Below are positions 1-11,309 of a DNA stretch of 64,000 nt, in pieces. The notes beneath the pieces were generated by a model. The model was given only the letters and a program-made list of their open reading frames with translations, had not been told where the DNA came from and did not search any database. A program made the position numbers and the translations under genes. Source of the DNA: Porphyra umbilicalis (lineage: Eukaryota; Rhodophyta; Bangiophyceae; Bangiales; Bangiaceae); NCBI GenBank assembly GCA_002049455.2, contig KV918890.1:62001-126000 (forward strand), in the 5' to 3' direction. Within the stretch, counting starts at the first letter, position 1. Every line of letters starts with the position of its first letter.

Positions 1-469
1 ACCGCGCGGGTGCTGCGGAGGGGGGCGTGAGCGGCGGCGGCGGCGGCAGGCGCGGCCGCGCGCCGCGGCGGCCGCCGCGGCGACCGTTTTTCCCGCGGCG
101 GCGTGGGTGGGGCCCCGCGGATGACAGCGTTGCTTTTGAAAAAAAAACCGGCGCACCGACCGCGCGGTGCAAACCATTGCGCAATTATATACGCAAGGTA
201 CCCATGATGGGATTTAACGAGACAGGTGTCGCCTACTAGACGGCCAATGGCCAAATCGGCCAACGCCGCCGCCGCGCACCGCCGACACCCCCCGCCGACC
301 GATGCGAGCGGTCGCCGCGGGGGCGGCGCTGCCGACGTGACGCCCCGTGTCGACCCGCGCGCATCCCGTCCCGCCCGCGCGCCCCGGCACGAGCTGCGTC
401 GCCCGCCGCCCCCCTCGCGCGTCCGTCCCCTTCCCGCACGCAGCTGTCGTCCCTGCCCGCGTCGCCATC
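1..469. other. Intergenic region upstream of RPL38
   Basis: No convincing gene is visible. The first 100 bases are GGC/GCC-rich. The last 60 bases before the RPL38 start are pyrimidine-rich (CCCTTCCC, CCCTGCCCGC), as expected for the leader of a ribosomal protein mRNA. No TATA box stands out. Confidence 0.5.
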
Positions 470-1436
470 ATGGTAAGTTGTACGGGCGAGTGTTGCGTGT
501 TGGCGGGTGCCGGCGCTGGGTGCCTGGCTGGGGTGGGGCCGCGTCGTCGACCGCGCGCCGCCGGGCGTGGCGGGCGCCGCCCGACGCCCCGGCGGGGGGG
601 TGTTCCGCTGCGCGTTGGGGGTGCCGCTGCGCGTTGGGGGTGGAGGAGCAAGGGCCGGCGCATGCTCCACGTGCCGCTTGCGTTGTTTGTGACTCTGGCT
701 GGGGCGGGGCACCCTGCGCGTGAGGCTGTGGCGGTTGTGGAGCGGCGATGGTGCGCGAGGGGCGGCTGCTGGGCTGGGCACAGCCGCCTGGGAGTGGGCG
801 TCTGTGCCTGTGCGTGTCCCCTCTATGCGTTCCGCCCCTGACGCTGTGGCCTGTGGATTCCCTTGTCCCCCTTTGTTTTTGTCTGCGTGTCGATCCGTGT
901 CCTTTGTGGGCGCTTCCCCCTTTGCGCCTTGCCGCCCTTCCCCCCTGCAGCCTCGTCAAATCCTGGACATTAAGAACTTTCTGGTGACGGCCCGCAGGAA
1001 GGATGCCCAGTCGGTGAAGATTAAGAAGTCGTCGACGTCGACCAAGTTCAAGGTCCGCTGCTCCAAGTACATGTACACGCTGGTCGTGACGGATCAGGTC
1101 AAGGCCAAGAAGCTCGAGTCGTCGCTTCCGCCAGGTATGTGGGGGTGCGTCTGCCCCTGCGTGTTCGTGCTCCTTGCGTTGCTCCCGTGCGGGGTGTCGA
1201 CCCGCGTGCGCGCGACGGGGCTGGTGTGTGGCTGGCGCGCCCCCTGGTGTGCCCGCGTCTGTGCGTGGCGTTGTGGTTGCTGGTGAGTTGCCTCCTTTGG
1301 ACAGTGTCTGACTCGCTTGCGTCTGTGTCTTGCTCCTGTTGTGCCGGCATCTTGGTCGGGCTGCTTGTGCGTTGTTCGCCCCGACCTTTGGTCCCCGTCG
1401 TGCGGCTCCACAGTCCTGGACAAGATCACCCTTTAA
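470..1436 (+). CDS. RPL38: Ribosomal protein L38 (eL38), three exons
   Basis: This is a structural protein of the cytosolic 60S subunit. Seen: exon 1 is only the ATG (470-472), followed at once by the donor GTAAGT. Exon 2 (951-1134) follows CCCTGCAG and ends in phase 1 before GTATGT. Exon 3 (1414-1436) follows CCACAG and ends VLDKITL-TAA. The spliced product is 69 residues, the family's usual size (69-70). It carries the hallmark blocks [34 protein letters not shown] and [11 protein letters not shown]. The C-terminal tail differs from the common animal/plant tail (GLAVKEL type), which is normal variation. Introns are about 478 and 279 bases. An ATG-only first exon is found in several eukaryotic ribosomal protein genes and lets intron 1 carry regulatory signals; that role is inferred here. 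Identity is close to certain. Confidence 0.95.
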
Positions 1437-2904
1437 GCGTCGCACCACGCACCGTGCTTCCGCGTGTGTTGGGCTCTAGGTCGTTGTGCTGGACCGGGTG
1501 TGGAGGCTGCGTCTGGCCCGAGTTGGCGATCAACAAACGAAAAGAACGTCCACCGTTTTGCCTTTTTTTTCTACCTTGTGGCCCGTCCGGCTGCGTGATT
1601 TCCCCCTTGCGACGAGCGCCGTTGCATGTCGGTGTGCGAATGGTGCGCTCGCAGTACGGTGGGGAGTGGCGGTCACGCGCTCGCGCACCGCGCTGGTTGG
1701 TAGTAGCGCCCACGGCGGACGCGACTCGTCTGCTTGTCGTTTTGGGTGCGGCCAACTGGCTCGGGCGCCGTCCACCCAGGCGCGCCGGTATCCCGGCGTG
1801 CCCTCGGCGGGACGCCTGTCGCATAGCGTTGCGCTGTGGTTAACGTAATGTTTGCGTGGCGCCAATGGCGAGCTGCCCACGCCGCGCGCAGTTTTTGTGT
1901 TTGGGGACCTGTGCGGGTGATGACGGCCTCGGCCGCGGGCCACATAGCTCCTTACTGTGCCGCGCGTGGGAGCGGCAGCAGGCAGGACGGTCGAGCGAGC
2001 GTCGTCTCGGCACGCACGTGGGGCGGTGTGGGCTGCTGGTGCTCCCCGTGCGGGCGCCCGCACCTGAGCAACAGAGTGAGGCCCTTTCTGAGCAGTTCCT
2101 TCGTTCATGTGACGCTTCGTGTGACGAGCTCTCAGCTTAGAAAGGTCGCAGTGGGTTGTCCCTTCGTGTGACCACGCCCAGTTAAGGGCGGACATTAGGA
2201 TGCGGACACGTTGCATCATTACAGCGTACACGTGAAACTCGTACCGTCTCCACGGTACCAAGAGGCGTACACATATGTAAGAAGCGCAAAAAAGCAGGTA
2301 AAAAGCAGATACTTCTGTTACTGATCGTGACGTACAATGATAGAGAAGCTCGTGGTGAACAATGCTACGTGGTTTGCAACCCACTTTTGACGACCTCGTT
2401 TTCTTCCGGCTGCTGCTCTTCTCACGCTACCTCTGATGAAAAGATTGTCCCACCTTGACGCATCGATGTCACCTCGTTCCCCATCCGTATCATAGAACCC
2501 AAGCTACTACCCCCCCCGTCCTTCGATCATAGGCTCATCCAAAAAAGAAGACTATCCAGAGTCATCATAGTGCTCAACATGGCCCGGTCGGCAACGAGCG
2601 TGATGGCGATCCGGCTTGCTCCAGATCGACGCGATTCGCATGGTTCAGCAGGTAGACTTTCGATTTGTCGCATATTGGAAGAAACACGTGTACTGTGAAT
2701 GCCCCGAGACGCCCTGATGCGCCTGCTGCCAGCTACGGTTGGGACAGGTCTTCAGAAAGCTGGTGCCAACCGCTGGACAAGTGAAAAGTGTCTGACACCC
2801 ACCGATCTGGCCAATGAATGGCCGGCAATCCTAATGTCCGGCTCAGGGGTGTCTTAACTGGGCGTGTGACAGTGTAACGCGGAATATTTCTGATGAATTT
2901 AACG
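1437..2904. other. RPL38 downstream region, no gene seen
   Basis: The early part probably holds the RPL38 3' UTR. No reading frame here resembles a known protein. GC falls from about 65% near 1.5 kb to about 50% near 2.8 kb, where the transposon-derived DNA begins. Confidence 0.4.
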
Positions 2905-2906
2905 TA

Positions 2907-3442
2907 TTGCTGATCCCCGAATTTTGTCCTGGTGGACAGAGACTGACTTGCGGGCCGACTCTCTCCACCAATCAGATGCGCCCCTGTGACTGAATTGGTG
3001 CTCCTGATTGCTTACATGTGCCCATAAGTACAGCCTGGAAATCAACATCAGCTCCTCTTCTTTTCTGCACTTCTGGCGAGGAGACAGTGGAAAATCTCAA
3101 GATCTCGCGTGGGCAGCTTGCTCCGTGCCAAGAAATGCGAATCAAGCGGCAACAAACAGTGAGTTCTGACGGATGCAAGGTCCCGGCTCCGAACGCGGGC
3201 TTTCTATTGGCTTCGATGCCTTCTTACTGTCGTTTTAAACCAATAGAGTGCTCTTACAGTGCGTTATCGTTATAAGAGAATCGTTTACAAAAGAATATGG
3301 GTCGCGAGTCTTCCATTCCAGTCCGTGTGGGCCACTTTTTGTTCATATTGAGCCGAATCAGCTGTCTCTTATAACGAGAACGCACTGTATTCAGAGTCAG
3401 TCCCTGTCTCTGTCCCCCAGGACAAAATTCGGGGATCAGCAA
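2907..3442. mobile_element. Non-autonomous DNA transposon, TTGCTG-terminus family, copy A (interrupted)
   Basis: Terminal inverted repeats of about 26 bp open with TTGCTGATCCCCGAATTTTG and close with its complement, and TA lies directly outside both ends. This is the pattern of Tc1/mariner/pogo-type elements. The body has no coding capacity. A second copy lies at 43155-43553 and is about 90% identical by eye across its length. Copy A is longer only because another element (3257-3387) sits in it. Non-autonomous status is inferred from the lack of any transposase frame. Confidence 0.85.
3257..3387. mobile_element. 131-bp MITE (pogo/Tigger-like ends) nested in copy A
   Basis: The element begins CAGTGCGTTATCGTTATAAG and ends with the inverted form CTTATAACGAGAACGCACTG, flanked by TA on both sides (3255-3256 and 3388-3389). 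Ends of the type CAGT..CGTTATAA are typical of pogo/Tigger elements. A 131-bp sister with only a few differences lies at 41627-41757. The same position is empty in the other host copy near 43500, which defines the insertion exactly. Confidence 0.88.
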
Positions 3443-3444
3443 TA

Positions 3445-4053
3445 AGTGATTGTCGGTCCAAGGGCTGACTTCGAGCGCTCGGATGCTGGGCTCGGCACGG
3501 GCGCACACCGATGCAGTAGAACTCCGTGGTTCAACATAAGCCATGAGGGCGACGCCTTTGTCTCCCTCGCCTCGTTGCCGACGCCTCGTTGCCGAGCCAG
3601 GCAGCCTGAAAATGAACCCTTGGCGCCACGTTCGCCACACCAGGATCGCCTCGCTGGATGGTCCATTCAGCATGCTGTGCAGAGCCATGGAAGAAGTCCG
3701 TTGGTGGGGCAGCTTGGGCCCGCCATGATACCTGCAGCGTACGCTCGTATCGCGCTACGGGCGGTTTGAGGAATCCTCGAATTTGTGCTGTCGTACAGAA
3801 ACGGGGACGGAGAGGCGGCCATCTTCCACAGGGCAGCGTAGGGGACCACCTTGTCTTTCGGACAAGGCTGAGGGGCGTGGGGCGTTGCCGAAGAAGGGGG
3901 AAGACGTGGCCCGACTCGACTGTGGCGTCGCTTTCGACTGCAGCCAGTAGGAGCCGAAGGACTCGAACGTCCATCAAACCAGTCAAATTGGAATTGATTG
4001 TTTCCAAGTTCGCACTTGAAATCGTTCCACAAGACCAGCACGCGGCAAGGTCG
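3445..4053. other. No gene seen
   Basis: Several overlapping open frames occur on both strands, but none has a recognisable domain or a convincing composition. This is probably decayed intergenic DNA. Confidence 0.3.
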
Positions 4054-4124
4054 ATGTGATCACATGAAGCAACGTCGGAAAGTTCTTTTCCGAAGTTGCT
4101 TCGTGTGCTCACATGTGATCACAT
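4054..4124. repeat. 71-bp hairpin
   Basis: An inverted repeat has outer arms ATGTGATCACATG / CATGTGATCACAT and inner arms GCAACGTCGGAAA / TTTTCCGAAGTTGC. The outer arm is itself palindromic around TGATCA. It could be a short foldback element or an exported hairpin. No flanking duplication was recognised. Confidence 0.6.
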
Positions 4125-4325
4125 TGTTTCGTGTTGCAGCCAATAGCTGGCCGCCCCACAACGTCACATGAACCGTCACAAGAACGAAGCCGCAGGTAAG
4201 AAAGGGCCTGAGCCGACGCGCTTGGACGAGCCTTCTGCTCGGTAGGGGTTCCTGGGTGGGGGGCTCGACCCGCGTGGCACGCCTGGAGTGGCGTAGCGGT
4301 GTGCACTGCCGCGCCGCCCCTGCGC

Positions 4326-5455
4326 CGTTGCGTCTGGGTGATCATCACCCCATGCACAGTAGATCTTAGACCAGGTACCTGGAAGGCCTTGAATTTGCTT
4401 GTATCTGGCTTGCACCGGTTGGTGCAAGGTGTCGATTCCGACCCTCTGAGGGCCGTTTTCTCGTACAAGTGCCGTACAAAGGGGGGCTCCTGGGCGCGCA
4501 AAACGGTGCCCAGAGCCCATTTTTGCACCGTTCGCACCGCAGAAGAGGTGCATGTGAGTCTATAAAAAACGAGCCCTGTCCGTCGTTTTGTGCACCGATG
4601 GCGGCCACAAACGTGTTTCTTGTATCCAGAAACTTGTATCTGGGACACCGCTTTCGTGCAAGCAGCTTGCACGAGATCTGTGCGGATTCGCGCAGAGATC
4701 TTGCACCGGGTGCAGTCCTCTTGCACCAAAGTGGACATTCCTTGCATCACCTGGCAGTGTCTGCTTTTCTCTGTGCTCGTCACAGCTGGTAATGCTCCCA
4801 ACCAGGACACCTGCCCTATGGATATTCACCCCAGTAACATGCACTACCCTACCCTCCCCGCACCTTCACCCCCCCCGCATCCGTAACACTCGTGCTGTCA
4901 AAAACGGCAGCATCGTAGCCCCACGCCACCCAGGCCGAACGGGTCACATCCACGCCCCTTAGATGATCGGAAGCTTGTCTCTGTCGTCTCCAAAGATGCA
5001 AGAAGCACCCCATCGCATTGGTACAGTAGTACTTTCGTTGGGGGGTGGTGGTCTGGGGTTGGATGCTTGACATCTTGTATACCCTGCGTAGACTGCCCTG
5101 ATGGGCAGCGAGGTGGGTTAGGACTGCTGTGGCGCAGTCTCTGTGGACGGGCACTGACCCTGGAAGCCGCAGCTTGACTCTTCTCTATCGAGAAGCGAGT
5201 CAAACGAGCTGCATGTAGCGCCTGTACGACCGCCGTGCAACCAGATACAGACAATCTGCACGGCACCGTGCAAGGCTCATGCAACGATTCGGTGCACTCC
5301 GAGCAAGCGTCGTGCAAGCGCCATACAAAAACTTTGTACGAAAAGCACCCGATCCGTACAAGAAATCGATGCTTGTATCAGCTTGTATCCAATTGTATTC
5401 AAGCAGATACAAGATCTTCCAGGTACATGGTCTAAGCCCCACTGTGATGATGAAG
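4326..5455. repeat. 1.1-kb foldback repeat region
   Basis: The ends are about 60-bp imperfect inverted repeats. The left arm (4338-4405) and the reversed right arm (5395-5452) share CATCATCAC, CTTAGACCA, GTACCTGGAAG and CTTG blocks in order. The interior is crowded with short direct and inverted copies of TTGTATC, GATACAAG, TTGCAC and GTGCAA, giving further hairpins (for example 4484-4520, GGGCTC..GAGCCC). No protein is recognisable. It resembles a foldback or large MITE-like element. Exact ends and target duplication are not clear. Confidence 0.45.
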
Positions 5456-5522
5456 GAGCGGAGGTTGTAATTCAAAAAAAAAACGTACCCCGTCGATTCG
5501 ACGTGTAGGTGGGCTACAATCG

Positions 5523-5615
5523 ACGGGGGGGGCTCTCAGGGGGGTTGTGGGCGGGGGGGCGTGCGGGGGGTTTGGGAGGGGGGAGGGGGAGGGGCTGCTG
5601 GGGGGGCCTGGGGGA
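5523..5615 (+). other. G-run cluster with G-quadruplex potential
   Basis: At least ten runs of four or more G occur within about 95 bases on the plus strand, separated by one to eight bases. This satisfies the usual G4 pattern many times over. It lies about 520 bases upstream of the next gene start. A regulatory role is possible but unproven. Confidence 0.5.
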
Positions 5616-6134
5616 GAGTCCCGATTGCCAACCTTGATTCAAGACTTCAAGGCATGAGAGCTGGGAGGATCCAAATCGAAATCGTTCAGGTATTGGGCCG
5701 GTTGGTCGATTGGGTATGCTACTTCTGGATTATCCGCACAAATGATTCTATATGATTCCACGGCCTCATCCTCATCGATTGACGTTGGCTACACTCTTGA
5801 CGACCCCCCTTCACTGCTGCAATCCACTGATGATCGACGACTGAGGGGCGATCGATGGCAATCGAGCGGCGCCTTGATCGACGAGCGCACAAGGTAACAG
5901 ACTGAGGTGACCGGCGGGGCTCCTCCTGGCACCCTGCTGGCGGGCACTGTGAGACAGGCCGTTGCGCGTATTCGGTACTGCTAGAATCTCACCAGCTCTT
6001 CGTGCTCCACCAACCTGCAGTTGCCTCCCCCCCCGCGCCGCCTGTGTGGTGCGCCCGCCGACCCACTATGCGGCCCTCGCCCCCCCCCGTTTCATTCCTT
6101 CTCCGCCTCTTTACCTCTCGCAACCCCATGCGTC

Positions 6135-7450
6135 ATGTCGTCAGACACGCCTCGCCCGTACGTTCCTGCTGCAGCTGCTCCTCACATCGAGGCGGCGCAG
6201 CACCTGTGCCGCTCGGCGTGCGCTGACGGTGGCGGCGACTTTCCCATCACGCTGCTATTCAAGAGTGGCAGCAGTTCTCCGCTAGTTGTTCTTGCATCTG
6301 GATTGAGCCCGCAATGTGACGTTGCTACACGGAAGCGGTTGAAAGCCGCGGCTGGGATGTTCTTCCTCTCCCTCCCGACCCCCAGCATGGCCAAGCCAGC
6401 TGTGCCTTATCACCCTGTCAACGGGCTCCTATGGTCATCGGCGGCTCCGCCTGCCAACATGTTGGCTGCGGCGCAGCCATCCGCCTCTTCATTTGCTTCT
6501 ATCCCAAGTGGTTCCGCTTCGACGCCCTGGGGCGAGCTCCCCCCGGCTTCCCCCCCTCCAATCGGCGAAAGCAGCATGGGGACGGTGGCAATCGGCAATT
6601 TTGTCTCTGCCCGAGGTGGGACCACGGGCGGCGGTGGTGGTGGCGATGCGGGGATTCACGGTGATAGAGCCGGCGGCGGTGGCGAAACTGACGGTCGTGC
6701 TGGTGGTGCCAATGAGAATCCAAGCGTCGGCAATACAGCGGCAAGCGACGGCCCGTTTGTCGGTGGTGGCGGGGACCCGGCGCCTGGCGGTACTGTAGCG
6801 GCTAACGGTGGCGCGTCGGGCATCGCCGCTGAGCTTGAGGGGGTCAGTGCGGAAATCCCTGCTTCGATTACCGCTTCCGGTCGGTACGCTGAGCTGCCTT
6901 CGCTCCCCGCCTTCGTTGGGACCAAGGCCGTCCTTGGCAAACGCGCCCGGGGTGCACTTGTGACCGCAACCCCTGCCTCCCCTCCTCCAACGACGCGTAC
7001 GTGGGACGTGACGCCAGAGGCGGCGGCCAGCTTTAAGACACGATTTGCGGACGCTGGCCTGCGGATCACGCGCAAGCACCTTTTCGGCATCCTCACGCTG
7101 CTCAAGTACTGCTACGACGTGCGGCTCGAGCGTTTCGGCCGTAACACCGCGTACGAGCCGCTCTTCCCGACCGCCGCCGTCGGAGTGACGGTGAATTTAC
7201 AGCACGTCGACGCCATGAAGGGGGTTGTTCCCATTCCGCTCGTCCCCAAGAACGTGAGCTACCTACAAAAGAAGGCGACGTGCAGCCAGTTGCTGGACAT
7301 TCTCTACAAGGTCGGCAATGACGCCTACGACTGGGTCTTATCGCAGTATTGTGAGGGGATGCGGGCGCACCAGCCGTCCCCCACCGCGGGAGCGCCTCGT
7401 CGGTCTTCTGGTCACAAGCCCCATGATTTGACGAGCGACACGGCGGGAAC

Positions 7451-7481
<31 letters not shown>

Positions 7482-8414
7482 GCAGGTACCGTCAAATCGC
7501 GGCAAGGACAAAGAGCGTCCGGTGGAGCGCTGGGTATCAGTAGCGTCGTGGGACCGGCAGTACCGCTCGGCCGGGCACGGTACTTTCCCTCCCCCTGTTC
7601 CGCTATCTTGCCGAGGAGCACCGTTGTTTACAAGGACGGGCAGGTGCTTGGCACCTGCGATGTGCACCTTGAGGTTGAGCAGCACCACGGTACCTTCCTG
7701 CCTCCCAACCAAGTTTCGACTATCTTGAGAACCGCCAAGGACTTGAACGTGCGATATCCAATGGATATGCACGCATCCTTTTGTGGCGAGAGGGGATTCT
7801 CTGAGAAGATGCTCCTCACTCGGTGCATCAACCAGCGACTGGTATGACAGGTCAAGAACATTGGGTACGTCATCATTGTCTTCTGCTGGGCCATCGTTGC
7901 TATTTGCTCTCTTTGCTATGCTCTTGTTCTTTTTATGCGTAGCTGACACCAAATAATTCGTTAGCTGAAAGCACGTCATGCAGCGTAGTCCCCGCTGCTA
8001 GTTGTGGTCTGGGCTGCCTGGCCCGAGGCAGAAAGTGCTGGGATCCGCGCTGCTGTGGCGCGTCGCCAACAGAAAGGACGGCTTTGACGGAGACGTGTCG
8101 ATTGGTGCTGCTGTTGAGGTGGTGGATGCTGTGTTTGAGCATGGCGCTCACGGCGTGCACTACGAGGCGTCGGACCTGCTGTATGGGAGTGACGTGTACA
8201 GTAGTTATGCGGCCGAGCACTTTGGGGGGATGGGGATACCCTCCACCCTTGTGCAGTTGATGGACCTACGGCTGCTCGTCTGGACCTTTTCGTTTCCTTT
8301 GGTATGCAGCCTTTGTCAAAGAGCAGACAACTTGATCATCTTTTTATTTTTTTGCATCAGTGCAATCCTTTACCAAAGCCGTCCAAAAAGCCAAGCAAGC
8401 GGGACTCGTCTTGA
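6135..8414 (+). CDS. Unknown protein, possible three-exon gene
   Basis: I do not recognise the family. The first in-frame ATG with a clean context is 6135, and the frame runs open to a stop at 7847. A donor (CTG|GTATGA) at 7842 and an acceptor (CTGCTAG) at 8001 give a 160-base phase-0 intron. The next frame, 8002-8301, is exactly 100 codons and ends at another GTATGC donor. A 59-base intron with a T-rich CATCAG acceptor leads to 8361-8414, a basic Ser/Lys tail. That model gives about 686 residues: a Gly/Ala-rich middle (about 160-280), a folded-looking core (about 290-410, including FKTRFADAGLRITRK and LLDILYKVGNDAYDWV), a poly-Ala stretch near 440, and a C-terminal domain rich in V, H and Y. 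The last exon overlaps the 3' end of the opposite-strand helicase by about 70 bases. If unspliced, the protein is 570 residues. It may belong to a mobile element. Confidence 0.4.
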
Positions 8415-9816
8415 TATGGGCCATAGTCAATCCCCGCACGCGCAGAGAACGTAAGAAGCGGACGCGGGAGACAGCCGTATATACAAATCCTTCGCATGCC
8501 CTGTCATCCCTGCTGAAGTCAATACCAACACACTCCATCTTAGACCCTTGAGCCCGGTGAATAGTCAGCGCCCACGCCAAAAACAAAGGCATTTGTGTAC
8601 GCTTCCCGATGAGAAGCCCACGCGAGTTGAAAACTTCCCATGTCACGCTCTGCACACGCACAGTTACACCTCGAAAAACACAATCAATCCCGTCCCGCTG
8701 GGTCAGACCCACCACTCTTCCCACCGTCCCCGTCGGCACAGTGGTGGCAACGCGTCTCAAAGTAACGACAGGAGCGTTCACTTTGAAGGTGACCTTGGCG
8801 TCGACGTGCTGCTCGAGCCACTCCTTGGCCTGCAGTTTATCCTCGGTTGTGACTGCTGTGACGACGTCCACAGCAAAGAGAGATACGGCGTCGCCAGGAA
8901 GCTCAGCGAGTCGCTCCAGGTTGTACAGCGACGCGGAAACGTGGAGGGCACGCAGCTGTGGCATCCGCAGGCGCTGCTCATTTGAGAACGCCGCCCACGT
9001 CGCATTGATTCGGGCCACGTCGTCCACCGTCTGGGATCACACGCGTAGCCGCATCAGCATCGCCTCAAAGATGGAGTCACCACCATGGCTATGGTTGCCC
9101 AACAGCTCTTACAGCACCCTGCAGCTGCCGCGTCACGGCTGGAACAGCGACCGCCGCTGGAGACATTGGAAGACAATTTTGTTGATTGTTGAGTTGGACA
9201 GATCAACTGGCAGAGTTTGCATGGGGTCTCCCGCCACTATCAGAGCCTCATCAGGAGAAACGGAGCAGAAGTAGAATACGGTCAGCACGCGTCCAGCGCC
9301 CAGAACCGTGTCACCCAGTCGATGTGTACTGTCAGACGGAACAAAGGGATAAAAAAGCACACGCATCAACGTGCAAATGACTTGGACGCCACCGGCAGTA
9401 TGTTGTTGGGAACCGGCGGGGGCGAGACCGCGCAGCAACTTGAGATACACAATAAACCAGCCGGCCGTGATCGTGAAGACCTCGTCGATAAAGAGCACGC
9501 GGACGTCCTTCAGCTTTGCAGCCAGCCGCGTCTTCGCTTTCACCGCTGTGAGGAACTGGTCAGGGGAAGCCAACCAAATACCACACATGAAGAAGGAGTT
9601 CAGGGTGCTGCCCCCAACCAGATCAGCAGCAGCCCCGTACCAAGAGCATACAGCCACAGAGCTCGGACCGCCACGAGCACCGGCGTCGCGAATGATGGCT
9701 CGGAGCAACACCGACTTACCCAATCCAGCACAGGCAAAGATGCCGACGTTCCGACCGGATAGGTACTCTTCAAAGCACGCGGCGTGGACGGAGTTGAGCA
9801 TGGCAACGTCGGTCAT
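8344..9816 (-). pseudogene. Pif1-like DNA helicase, disrupted
   Basis: Pif1-family (superfamily 1B) helicases unwind DNA 5' to 3'; they also form the helicase half of Helitron transposons. Seen from the ATG at 9816: Walker A ACAGLGKSVLLRA near residue 30, Walker B LFIDEVFTI near 95, and GDPMQTLPV, matching the family GD..QLPP motif. After a break come RINATWA and the family C-terminal block LAWALTIHRAQGSKMECVGID plus YTAVSRVRFLRSLRV (motif VI). The two halves are in different frames, and the intervening stretch (about 9030-9150) has stops, so the gene is broken or spliced in a way I cannot confirm. No Rep/HUH nuclease motif was found nearby, so Helitron origin is unproven. A family copy of roughly 490 residues is implied. 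It converges on the unknown plus-strand gene. Confidence 0.75.
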
Positions 9817-10869
9817 TGCCAGGTGGATGGTATTGGAGAACGGGCAGCTGGGGGGGCTGTTGGGGGTGGGTGGAAACAAAGAGAAAAGCGGGCGAGGCCG
9901 GAACGCGGGACCTGGACGCGGGAGGGTTCACGATCACCAGGGACCGCGTGCGAGCGCGAGCGCTGACAGGCCGCGTCTTCCACTTTTCATTCGTTCACAA
10001 GGGAGGTAGCTCCATGTATTGACGAGGCTGTATCAGAGGCTTGTTCGCACCCTTCCTTGAAGACGGAACCAACTTACATTGTATTCATGACTGTTTCTCA
10101 CATGCACTTGCAGTGTTCAAAACTTGTGTCCTCCCTAAGGTTTGAGAGCGAAGCGCTTGGACAGTACAGTCGTCATGCGCTTTCATGACAGGGGTGCGCC
10201 ACAAAAGTAGCAACCTCTTTCAGTCCGAGATCGCGAGAGATCGCGGTCCTGAGGCTCTAGGGGGCATTCACTTCTAGAGCATACTCTCCAAGTGAATGGC
10301 ACATAAGCGAAAAATGACTGTAGCAGGGCCCGCACGTAGTCCTTTTGCCTCACGCCAGGAAAGAAAGGGAATCACACAACACGCGGACAGCGCTATTATG
10401 AAAACCAAGGCCTACACCACAGGCAGTATTATTCAACATACATGCAGAGAAACGTCGCGCACCCAACGACTCCAAGGAAAAACAACCAGCAACGGCGGAC
10501 GGCAGAACGGCTGCAAAGGACAGAGGCACCGAACTCCTCCTCGACCCGCGCGATGGCAGACATCCTACGCACCCGCTTTTAGCACCACTTGCGCGCTTAC
10601 CCGAACGCTCCACGACTTCCGTCCCGTCGCCACACCCCTACAACGTGGAAATCCTGCCATCTTCCAAAGCCAGTCACTGACAAGACCTCACCGCGACTGC
10701 ACGGTCGCCACCACCACTCGGCGGTTTCCGCCCCACCGTCACACGCTGCGGCCAGGTCTATCGTAGGGCCAGTGCGCCCCAAGGCCACTGCCTCGTGGCG
10801 GCGGCAGCCCCACCGCCTCACTCAAACCCATCCACCGTGTGGCCGTCACGGGCTGCCGGGAGCCTGTGA

Positions 10870-11200
10870 GCCGGCGTCACTACCCCGCGGGACCCACAAT
10901 GGCCGACCGCTACAATCCGGCCGCTACCATCTCTCCGCCGCGCACGCGTCGCCACTGTCCCGCCGTCACTGTGCCGCCAGTAGCCGACCGCCGCCGCCCC
11001 GCCACTGCCCCGCCATCAATGTACCGCGTCCGCCCCGCTGCCACCGCCCCACCACCTCCCCACCGCTTTGCCCTGCCACCACCGCGCCGGTACCACCCCA
11101 TCACCACCCCGCCACCACTCAGCCACTACCCCGTCACCAGCCCGCCACTGCGCTTCAGCAAGAGCCCCTCCACCATCCTGCCACCACCCGCCGCCTTGGC
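10870..11200. repeat. Degenerate CCGCCAC-type low-complexity tract
   Basis: The plus strand is almost purine-free for long runs, built of loosely repeated CCGCCACTGCCCCGCCA and CCACCCCGCCACCAC phrases. The apparent open frames on both strands follow from the lack of A/T-rich stop codons. Confidence 0.6.
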
Positions 11201-11309
11201 CAATTCCAAACCGCAACTCTCCCGCAGTGTAGGCAACGGGTCACGCCACGGGAGGTCGGATCTGACCCCAGAGACTCGTAGAAGGTACGGGTGGGAAGGG
11301 AGTGCCGGG

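Noticed and set aside
1915-2070. Box C/D snoRNA-like start (GTGATGA) downstream of RPL38
   Set aside because: No correctly spaced D box or terminal stem was found.
10589-11281. 230-codon Pro/His/Arg frame
   Set aside because: It is translated from a CCACC-type simple repeat.
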